Source: Caprella mutica (lineage: Eukaryota > Arthropoda > Malacostraca > Amphipoda > Caprellidae). Taken from it: a DNA stretch of 64,000 nucleotides. A model generated the notes under the pieces. The model had not been told where the DNA came from and searched no databases. It saw only the letters and a list, made by a program, of their open reading frames with translations. The first letter of the stretch is position 1. Every line of letters begins with the position of its first letter. Both the position numbers and the translations under genes were made by a program. The stretch spans positions 1-64,000 of the forward strand of contig CANNZV010000121.1 in the NCBI GenBank assembly GCA_947561585.1. The letters run 5' to 3'. Positions 34,431 through 45,400 of this stretch are shown piece after piece.

Positions 34431-34913
34431 AGGGTAAGTTACGAATTATCAGTCAGTTTCACATCTTCGGTCAGATAAGAAAAAATTATATAGGCCCTAT
34501 GTAATATTTTATTTATTTATATTTTAATAATTATTATATCTTTTTTTCTTATATGAACGAATATGTGAAACTGACCGATAATTCATAACTTACTTGAGTA
34601 AGTTACGAATTATCGGTCAGTTTCACATCTTCGGTCATATAAGAAAAAAATATATATGCCCTATGTAATATTTATTTTATTCATATTTTAATATTTATTA
34701 TATCTTTTTTTCTTCTATGAACGAATATGTGAAACTGACCGATAATTCGTAACTTACTTGAGTAAGTTACGAATTATCGGTCAGTTTCACATCTTCGGTC
34801 ATATAAGAAAAAAGGATATTTATTATCTAATTTATATTTTAATAATTAATATATCAATTTTTCTTATTTCACCGAATATGTGAAACTGACTGATAATTCG
34901 TAACTTACCCTAT
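34431..34913. mobile_element. Three GTAAGT MITEs in tandem
   Basis: Three ~165-bp palindromic copies, head to tail, share the junction ACTTACTTGAGTAAGT (at about 34589 and 34754). The outer ends are AGGGTAAGTTACGAATTATC and AATTCGTAACTTACCCTA. Interiors of the first two are nearly identical. Confidence 0.9.
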
Positions 34914-35878
34914 GTAGTTCAAGTCACTTTTTCACATCGTTTTAGGTTTCAATAACATCTTAATAAAAAACACATCGTTATTAAAATTATAGATCATTTT
35001 CAGTTAGCTAAAGAGTAATTTGTTATACTAAATTATTAATGTTCATTATGAATTAAAAACACTCCTTTTCTCTGGTAACTCTCACCTGTTCTTCACCTCA
35101 GGTGTGTTTCCCTAATTACCTCATTACAGGTGCGGTATGAGGTAACTACAGTGCCATCGTTTGTCTCCTTAACGTCTCCCTATCCTTTTCATTAAAATTC
35201 AAGCTCTAGTTCATCAATCAAATGATCCGCCTTTTCTCTCCCTGATAGAGTAAAATACAGTTACCAAATGCGATGGATATAGGATAAAATTGGCGATAGG
35301 TTATTAGTAAACATAACGCATGTCAAAATAATATATATTATTGCTCATTTTTTAATGCGTTTTTTAATGGTAATCCTTTGAAATTTTCATTAGGTATTTA
35401 ATTAGCATTTTTTAATTGTTATTATTATTATTTTTAAAGAAATTATTATACATATCTAGTAACATTAAACACTTTACTTCATAAATCTACGGAGTTTTCT
35501 CGCTTTCAAAATTTGATCTATGTAATCATATGTTCAAATATAAATGGGTACCTCTGGCTTGTAATTTGAAATGAGTTAGCTAGTATGGTGTTCATAAAAC
35601 GTTCTTTCATTTTGAAAAATAATCATATATAATAAAGAAATATTTAATATTTATTTATTAATATATATCCATATATGTAAATATAAATTTCTAAAGTTGA
35701 CTAACTTCATATAACAATATAAAGTCTATATAATAATAATAGTAGTGCTCAAAACTTATGCATGTTCAACTGAACAATATTTCACTATTAAAATCGAAAG
35801 TTAGTTTCTAATTAGCTTTATGAAGTCTCTCTATACTCTAAATAAATAGTGTCGAAATGTATAAGATAGTCTCATAGC
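34914..35878. other. Intergenic, no gene recognised
   Basis: AT-rich; a CACCTGTTCTTCACCTCAGG-like cluster lies at about 35087. No supported ORF. Confidence 0.4.
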
Positions 35879-35880
35879 AA

Positions 35881-36078
35881 CTAGGGTAAGTACTGAGTTA
35901 TCGAGCGGTTCCACATTTTCGATCATGCCACAAAAAATATATAATTTATTAATTAATTTAATTGATATCCATGTTACCTGCATGTATCATGGATACCAAT
36001 TAGAATAAAAGTTAAATATAGGTATTTCTCACTTACGTGATCGAAAATGTGAAACCGTCCAATAACTCAGAACTTCCC
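35881..36078. mobile_element. GTAAGT MITE copy
   Basis: TAGGGTAAGTACTGAGTTAT left; AATAACTCAGAACTTCCCCT right; central GATATCCATGTTACCTGC palindrome. Confidence 0.75.
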
Positions 36079-36299
36079 CTCATAATCCTACAAGTTATAG
36101 AAAGTTTCAGTGTGTTGATACGGCATCAGTTGCCATGTCTCTCATATTAATTCCTATACTCAGATATTTATTGCAGTTATTAATTCAGAGAGAAGTTAGG
36201 ATGTACAGGACGCGAAGAAAGTTCCCACCTCTACAAACACTGAATTTATTAAACAATAAGGATGGAAAGAAAAAAAATTAACTCACAATCTTTTATAGC

Positions 36300-38590
36300 T
36301 ACGTTAAACAATTTAAACTAGTTATTTTTTATGTTTCTCCTTTGCCTCGAATTACGCGAATAAGTTTCCCATGAAACTTTTCGTTGCGGCACGAAGCGTC
36401 TCTTGAGGAATATCCTCCATTCAGATACTTAAATGTTTCAAAATTGTTGTGAGTTGCAGCCCAGGTCTTCTTTCCGAAAACTAACGAAACAGAGAAATCC
36501 ATAGGATTCAAATAGGAAGAGGAAGGAGGCCTCATCTATACCATTTACAGTTCCAGTTGATCCAAATGAAATAATATTTGATCCAAGTGAATTTCAATTT
36601 GATCCAAGTGAAATTGAATTTGATCCATGTGAAATAATATTTGATCCAAGTGAAATAATATTTGATCCAAGTGAAATAATATTTGATCCAAGTGAAATAA
36701 TATTTGATCCAAGTGAAATAATATTTGATCCAAGTGAAATAATATTTGATCCAAGTGAAATAATATTTTATCATTCCAATACCTCACATTTTTGTGTCTT
36801 TGTCTGTTGGTTGGTTGCAATAAAAATGTCACGCTTTTAACATTTAAACTATAAAAAATATTTGTATGATTTATGAGAGATTATGATTGGCTAATCATAA
36901 TCTATCATTGTCACCTTAATCTTTCATTGCCCACCATAATCATTCATTGCCCACCATAATCTTTCATTGCCCACCATAATCGTTCCTTTGCCAACTCAAT
37001 CTTTCATTTGCCAACTCAATCTTTCATTGCCCACCATAATCTTTCATTGCCCACCATAATCTTTCATTTTCCACCATAATCGTTCCTTTGCCAACTCAAT
37101 CTTTCATTTGCCAACTCAATCTTTCATTTGCCAACTCAATCTTTCATTGCCCACCATAATCTTTCATTGCCCACCATAATCTTTCATTGATCACCATAAT
37201 CTTTCATTGATCACCATAATCTTTCATTGTCCACCATAATATTTCATTGCCCACCATAATCTTTCATTGCCCACCATAATCTTTCATTGCCCACCATAAT
37301 CTTTCATTGCCCGTCACAATCTCTCATTGCCCACCATAATCTTCATTGCCCACCATAATCTTTCATTGCCCATCACAATATCTCATTGCCCACCATAATC
37401 TTTCATTGCCCATCATAATCTTTCATTGCCCACCACAATCTTTCATTGCCCACCATAATATTTTATTGCCCACGATAATCATTCATTGCCCGCCATAATC
37501 ATACAATAAAAGATTATGGTGGGCAATGAAAGATTATGGTGGGCAATGAAAGATTATGGTAGGCAATGAAAGATTATGGTGGGCAATGAAAGATTAAGGT
37601 GACAATGAGAGATTATGATTGGCCAATCATAATCTCTCATAAATTATACAATTTTTTTATAGTTTAAATGTTAAAAGCGTGACATTTTTATTGCAACCAC
37701 CAACAAGACAAAGACACAAAATGTGAGGTATTGGAATGATAAAATGTTCAATTTCACTTGGATCAAATATTATTTCACATGGATCAAATTCAATTTCATT
37801 AGGATCAAATTCAATTTCATAATGATCAAATTCAATTTCATAATGATCAAATTCAATTTCATAATGATCAAATTGAAATTCACTTGGATCAAATATTATT
37901 ACATCCATCTCACAGCAGTTTGAGGAGGGACACCATCTTGTTGAAACGTTAAAGGCTCTCATTTTTTAAATGTTTTTTCATTTCAACAAATAGTGGATTC
38001 AAAATATCCCTGATATACCCATTTGCATTCACTTTAGTGCTTTCTTTACTGAAAAGGAAAGAGCATCTCAATCCTTCAAAAACTGCTGACCATACCATTT
38101 ACCCTGACAGGTTTTTGACGACTATAAACACATTTTGAAGAATTTGGACAACTGTCTGCACTGTTTCCTAAAACTCCGTCATTTTGAGAGTGGAATTGAA
38201 CATCCACTGTGAACATTCTTCATCGGGAAGATGATTTCTCCATCATCCGTGGCATCCTTCATTCTGTTCAGGGAATTTTTTTTCAGATTTGACGTGCCTC
38301 ATTGACCGTAAGCTGGTGATGGTTACTCACTTTGAAAGGTGACAGCTAGAGATCTTTCACAACTGTTTTAAATCATATCTTTCATTATCATATCCTTCAC
38401 CATCTTTCTCATTGTGGTTTGTGGTTTCTAATCCGTCCCTATAAAAGCCTTTATTTCGGCCAGGGTGCGAGTAGTTCGGTGTCGTCCAGTTCTGAGACGA
38501 TCATTTGATGTTCCAAGTTCTGTGTTTCGATTTACTGCAAAAAAACTGATTTTTTGGAGATTTTTAGTATTTACATAATCTGGGTTAGAC
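36300..38590 (-). pseudogene. Mariner-type transposon, transposase split by a foldback element
   Basis: Minus strand. 38530-38440 reads like the HTH linker (GRHRTTRTLAEIKAF). 38215-38080 resembles the start of the catalytic domain. 37965-37915 gives TFQQDGVPPQTAV, the second catalytic Asp block. After the 1.4-kb foldback insertion, 36535-36329 gives RPPSSSYLNPMDFSV, where the usual third Asp of PDLNP has become Tyr. Frameshifts and this change make it inactive. The family is mariner (DDE superfamily); the exact clade was not determined. Confidence 0.78.
36541..37910. mobile_element. Foldback-like element with minisatellite arms
   Basis: Arms mirror each other: a 21-bp array (GATCCAAGTGAAATAATATT), a ~120-bp unique block (CCAATACCTCACATTTT...AAAATGTCACGCTTTTAA), and a 20-bp array (CTTTCATTGCCCACCATAAT, ~30 copies). 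Then the same in reverse: ~5 inverted 20-mers, the inverted unique block (37601-37740) and an inverted 21-bp array. It is inserted in a mariner transposase gene. Foldback/Galileo elements of Drosophila have this style of repeat-filled arm; no transposase of its own is present. Confidence 0.82.
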
Positions 38591-39353
38591 TAGGCAAATA
38601 ATAGCTTCATTTAAAAAAAAAAACTTTAGGAACATTGTGTGATTTGTATCTATAACACAAAAATAATCATATTTTACAACAAAGTGAGTCGATAATACGA
38701 TGCAATAACTCTAAAATAATAAGTAATTTAAAATACTTTAAATTACTTAAAATCACCCTGTATATAATACATCTTAAAATCTTTGTAATATTTAATTAAT
38801 TACTTTTAAATTCTTTTTAGTGCCATTTAGTCGAAGTGAGAGAATGATAATAATTTAAATAAATGTAAGAACTAAGTCAGACTACCACAAATTGAGTTAC
38901 CGTAATAGAAGTGGTCACGCAATGCAATTTATCCCAAACACAAACTTATGGGGGGCCATAGAAGATTAAGTAACGGTATTTATTTAATCTTCTATAAATT
39001 CTTTATACAAAATTATATGCAATATATTTCTAACTATGCATTACATTACAGACTCTTTATTACTTTAAATTATCACATATCAGTATATATTGCTTTATAT
39101 TTATTGTAGTGATAGCCTTAGTTCCCCCCAGCAATGAAAATGTTATTAGAAGTTACAGACTTGTTTACAAGAGAGGTCACACCTAACTGCAAATGAGACC
39201 ATCAAAGCAATGGTCCAATGTTACATCCTGTGACGACAGACACTAATCTCCCCGGTGCACTAACTTCTGACCAATGATGACGGTAGGGTCCACCCTCTGG
39301 GCGCCCATAACACTCACCCCAGCAATTGGAGTCCAGTCCCCCAGGTGTAAGTG
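38591..39353. other. Upstream of the THSD1-like exon 1, no gene recognised
   Basis: AT-rich to about 39120. AAATCACCCTGTATA (about 38748) looks like a mariner-type TIR end. 39220-39353 is more GC-rich and may hold 5' UTR or promoter; no TATA box or initiator was identified. Confidence 0.4.
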
Positions 39354-39417
39354 ATGGCGGGACTGTCCACCCTCCTCCTGCTCACCATCTCTACTCTCTT
39401 CGGTACTTCTGCAGCAA
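39354..39417 (+). CDS. Signal-peptide exon of the THSD1-like gene
   Basis: ATG followed by 20 codons, MAGLSTLLLLTISTLFGTSA, a typical hydrophobic leader with small residues near the cleavage site. It ends in phase 1 at GTGAGT (39418), matching the phase of the exon at 59483. The donor is also the first unit of a 19-bp minisatellite. The C-rich sequence just upstream is probably 5' UTR. Confidence 0.7.
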
Positions 39418-42400
39418 GTGAGTATAGTAACTTATAGTGAGTATAGTAACTTATAGTGAGTATAGTAACTTGTAGTGAGTATAGTAACTTGTAGTGAGTA
39501 TAGTAACTTGTAGTGAGTATAGTAACTTGTAGTGAGTATAGTAACTTATAGTGAGTATAGTAACTTATAGTGAGTATAGTAACTTATAGTGAGTATAGTA
39601 ACTTATAGTGAGTATAGTAACTTATAGTGAGTATAGTATAGCTACTTGTAACTAATACATACGTCTAGTTACTTGTATCAGATCTTCTTAGATAGGGAAA
39701 CTGTTCCACGCTTTCGATTATTTAAGTAAAGAGATATTATAATTATTATTTATTCGATTCCATGACTCTTATGTGCGGACCTTTCGTCGACAAGACGTTA
39801 CGTTGACAAGATGTATTTTCGTTAAGGGGACCGTCCCCGAAGAAAACTCAAAATTTTATGATTTTTTTTTTCATAATCAAGTACCTACCAATATTGTGAA
39901 CAATATGAGAGACCAAAAATAACTATATCTCCAAAGTCGAAGGGGGGGGGGGGGGGAGGGTTTTCAATAACATTTCAAGGTTACGCGCTGCGACTTTCAT
40001 GTGCAATCTCATCTATGACGCGTGTGACGTGATATGGAGTGATGTTTGTCTTAGCCAATTAGCATAGAGATGCACCTACCAATTTGAATAATGTCACCAC
40101 AAATCACTATATACCCACTATATACCTATATCTCGTACTAGACTTTCAACCTCAATTTCTCGCACTTCTAGAAAGGTGAAAAAATGAGTATTCAAAACAA
40201 AGCCCCTGGTTTTTGGTTGAAGCTAGAGCATTGCAGTTTTTTGCATTCGATACTCCATAATGATATCTACAAAATGATTTTCTTCGAGTTTTGATTTTCG
40301 AATTTGTTGTAGAAAATTTTTTCCGACAAAATTTTTTTTTCAAAATTTTTGGTTTACTTTTTATGAAAAAGTCGAAATTTAAAAAACCCATTCGAAAATC
40401 AAAAATCGAAGAAAATCATATTGTAGATATCAGTATGGAGTATCGAATGCAAAAAACCGCAATGCTCTAGCTTCAACCAAAAACCAGAAGCTTTGATTTT
40501 TGAAATGGTTCGAAATTTGTTCGAAATTCGAATAACTCGTTTTCTATGGGTCCAATCGAAAAAATGTCACGAACAAAAACGATAGATAATTCAATTTTAT
40601 ATATACATACAAAGTTTCAGAACCATAACTTCAATAATAAATTTTTTTCAAAATTTTGGGGACGGTCCCAATAAATGGTATATTAACATACTCAATATAA
40701 ATGGCCTTTATGTAGTTTGTTGTACCTGCTAGTTTGCTCTACTGCACACTTTCATAATTGATTAATGACCGTATAGGACTGTTCTGGGGGCGGTACGCCC
40801 ACCTTTACACTTATATTAGAGAGTTAATTCAGCGACGAAAAAGAGTAATAAAAAATTTATCCGGATGAAGATATTAGCTTTAGAGCTAATTCCTATTGTA
40901 CAAAATACCAACATTATACGTATGCAAATGTAATAGAAATTCATGATTAATGGTATATTAGCTATATTATATGTACAAAATATACAATATAGTGTGCGAA
41001 ATATACTAAGCATAAATTTGACTTGAGTGGACCATTAAACAGGCTCAGTCAATATAAGATACCCCATTTGATTCCCATTCCAAGCAGGAATAGCTCACCC
41101 ATTGCAGTGAAGTACCATTCCAGATTTCAGAGATACACCAATTCCCATTGTAAACATCTTATTGTCTAGCATTCCAGGGAAGCCTTCCTCATATTATTGT
41201 GTAATTGTTCTATTAGGGTAAGTTCCGAATTATCGGTCAGTACTACATCTTCGGTAATATAATTAAGGAAAACGATATAAAAATTGTTATTATTACACAG
41301 TGCTATCTAATACTTCTGCAAACCCGGGTTTGCAGAAGTATTAGATAGCACTGTGTAATAATAACCATTTTTATATCGTTTTTTCTTATATGACCGAAGA
41401 TGTAGTACTGACCGATAATTCGGAACTTACCCTATAGATTTTGACATCAGTTTTAATAATTTCTAAACAGTGGATAAAAATATGTCTAGTTATGCAACTA
41501 TTCACTTGTTATTCTTGGTACGAAAGTTTAGTTATAGTGGGCCCATCGAAGATTGAGAGGGAAACACAATTAATCTTTGTCAGGCACACCTGAATTTTTC
41601 TGTTAATTTCTTCCCATTTATGATAATATATTTACTACATATATTTATAAGTGCTGAGATATGTTCACAGTAATCGAACGTTTGCACATCATCGATCATA
41701 TAAGAAATCTTTATAATTCAACCTTTTAGAAGGTTGAATTATAGAGTTTTTTCTCATATGATCGGAAATGTGTATCCGTTCGATAACTGTTGATTACCCT
41801 ATCAGCACCTCCATGCCATAGAAGGTGCTGCACATCCCATGGGTGCTGTAAAACTCCTATCCGAAAAATAGCAGAAGAAATCTAAGGGTCCTAACATATC
41901 TTTGGTTTTTGGGTCAATCCACCACCACCCCTCCAACTTATTTTCATTTGATCCTTTTGATTCCTTAAAACCTAAAGGATTTCCCAAAGTGCAATCGTAT
42001 AGAGATGGGATTCATGAAGGCCCCATTAGACTCTTCTTCCCCTTCCTGCCTAATAACTATAGTCTGTATTTATCCTAACTTGGATGCTATCATTTATTTA
42101 CGTTCTGCACCACACATTTCTGGTATAGAACATCATGGCTAATTTCCTTAGAGAAAACAAATCAAATGATGGATTCTATTTTTTGTAGGTAATTGAGTGC
42201 ATCTCATTTCAAGTCAATTTAAACAATTATTGTATCCTATTTTTATTGATAAATTTTAATTAATATTCTACTTAGGAAATTAAGAGTTATATAAGCAATG
42301 ATAAATTAAAAACACTAATTACATAGATCTTTAGAATACATCTTTTAGATTCATGGAATACATTCATAGATCCGTAGAATACATCCAGTGATTCATGGAA

Positions 42401-45400
42401 TACGTACATTAATTCATGGAATGAATAAACAACATTAAATTGAATATCTTTACTAATAGTTCTCTCCCTTCAAAATCGTGACATGGCATAAATTTGAAGC
42501 ACACTTGTGTGGCCATTCAAACAATTTACCGTGAATAGTGAATGTTATCTCTTGGTGAGCATGTTTATCAGTCGCTAACAGTGAGGGCTGGTTTGTGTCT
42601 CACCCTCTCTGTGCCGTGTTTATGAGGGGCTGAAGAGGGGAAACACTCCCCTTCCCTCGTTTCTTGACACGTGAGGAAGCGCTACCACATACACTCACTG
42701 AAAAATTTGTCTTTGCCGCCTTGCGATCATCTTGGGGATATCATATTTATTTATCCCTGTGGGGTGAGGCCCTAATTTATGTAGCTATAAATTCTAATGT
42801 TCCGAATAGGTTTTCATTTATCTGCATATAGACCTCTAGTGACGTGGACATTTATTGAATTGGTTATTTTATGCTATCCATTGACGAGTAGTAATGTTCC
42901 GAATACGTTTGCAGGTGAAGTAACATACTGTTACTGAAATAGTTGGTATCCTTGATACTGCAGGTATCTTGGGTACCAATTAAATGTAATTTTAGCAGGT
43001 ATTAAGGATACCATTTAAAACTAATTCTAGCTGGTATCATGGATAACAATTAAAATGAAGTTTTAATATTAAACGATATGGTTTTCTCTCAGTGATCTCG
43101 AGAATATGAAGCCGTTCGATATCTCGGAACTTGCCCTATTATCTTCATTTGCATGCTTCTATTTTTGCCCCCCTCCCCCCATGCTGTGACTCAATCAAAA
43201 TTAAACCTCTACTGTGAGCGTACAAATTTAAGGGATTAGAGGAGAGAGAGAGACTTTTGATAAAAGCTCATTGGGGGAACCTTCATTCTGTCTACCTTCA
43301 TTGCGTCTGCCTTCATTTGACTCACTTGCTTGGAAGGACCTTTGTAAAGTTTCAAACTGAAGGTAGGTAGCAAGGTTAGAAAGTAGAAAGAGTAGCAACA
43401 CTCTTTCGTAAAAATAGATTTTTTATACATGAATGATATACATTAATGTCCACATCAAGATATTATAATGACTATATACGATATAACCCCTCTATAGTAG
43501 TCTTCTATAGTGAATGTCGATTCCTAAATAATAGAACTATCCCACATAGTGAACAAATCTTTTTTTCTCTGCCTTGAAACGGCCATCAGATTTCCAAAAC
43601 TGATGGCCGTTCAGGGGAGACTAAAGAATATTTGTTCACTATACGGTATAGTTCTCTTATTTGTGTCTCTACATACACTATATATAGAGTACTTTGCTAT
43701 AAAGGAGTTACATTGTGCAAACGGTAATATATATCAATAAAATTATTTAAATAATTTCATATGAAGATAGATTAAATCCAATTCAATACAGTTTGACGTA
43801 CTTCCCAAAAATCTTAACTAAATCACTGTAATAAAATTTCAGTGCTTTGATAACAGATCAAAAAATAATTGGAAGAACGTATTATTTAAATGACTACTTT
43901 GAAGGGTGAGAACAAGTGAAAGATTTCACAGATATTTAAAAGTCTGTTACATTATTTGAAATCTATTTTTTATACACTGTTGAGAAAAAATGGTATCAAT
44001 TTTAATATATTGTACGCTTTAGTAAATAGTATTTTTACTTCAGTTTGTTGTTATATAAAAACTACAGTGATTCATTTTTAATCTCTTGGTAAAGTGACTA
44101 TTGCCAGATGGTATTAAAAAACATGATAGATTCAATAAGTTAATGTTAAAAAACACATTAATATATCAACAATAAAACATAATCATTGCGGAGAGAGAAG
44201 ATTATAATAATCTTAACATTTAACATATCGGATCTATGATACTTACAGGTATCATGGATACCAATTGAAATTAGAGTTTTTATAATTTTCTCCTTCACAA
44301 TGAATATATTTTATTATTTTGTTTTATGTTTTCTTTTACTAATAATAAGTTATTAAAATTTTCATCTGGTGTTCATTTTAAATCTCATGATTATAATATA
44401 ATCACCAGATTATTAGGTAATTATACTCTAGTTCGTCCTATAGTGTGTATGCTGCCGGTGTGTCGTATGTAGACTGCGTAGGAGACCGGACTGGGGCTTG
44501 CTGTGTTCACTGCAATAAATTTGATAGTTCTAGATGAGAATTAGTGGTTGTTATTGAGGTTTATGGGGGTTATTTGGAGGAGGGGGGGGGGGAAGAAATA
44601 TGTGTAGGGGCTAATCTTGTAATTATATGAAATAGATCTGGTAATTACTAATTACAATATATGTTCTTTGATTTTAATAGAAAATGTATTGGGCTTTTTT
44701 GACTTGTGTTAATTAAGAATATTTCCACTTTTCTAAAATTGTAGGTGAATATTTATTATTTATTGAATTTTTTTTTTTTATCTTGGTGCTCAGGAAAATA
44801 ATAATGTATTTAATACATTTCCTGGGACTGCTTCAACTGTCATAATTTCAGTTTAATTTTGACAGAAAAATATTAATTTTTATTAGTAGTCTTTTCCATA
44901 TTTTATGTACAATATATCCTTCTTTGAATATAAATATACACATGTAAAAGAAATACTAAATAAAGAGAAAAAGCTTTGATCTTCTATTCTAAAGAAATAC
45001 AATGTGACCCACCGGTGGGTCACATCGCAGGAAACGTGTTAATTTTGTTAATTTACATCCTTGAAGTAATTCCATAACATTCTTAATCCAGTTACAAAAC
45101 AAACAACCCTCCTACTTCTGTTCTGCAAACTCTCGTCCATTCTTTGATTAAAGTCAAAATAAAAGAGGATACGCGAGGATTCTCTCGCTTTTTCTTCTCA
45201 AGTCTACGGTAAATTCGGCCATTCGTAAGTTTATGAGTCGAAACCGAGGGAGGGATTCGTCTGGTGGCACGAATACATCTCCCTCGGAAATCTCTATACA
45301 GAATTTCACTCTAGGAACCACTCGCGATTAGTACAGTAAATTATTTAGAATGTAAACATGTAAAGTTATATAAAGTAACCTAAAGAGCACACAGTCAATT

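Noticed and set aside
36532..36832. Repetitive ORFs on the minus strand (YYFTWIK and FHLDQIL repeats)
   Set aside because: Products of the 21-bp array in the foldback arm, mirrored at 37657-37962.
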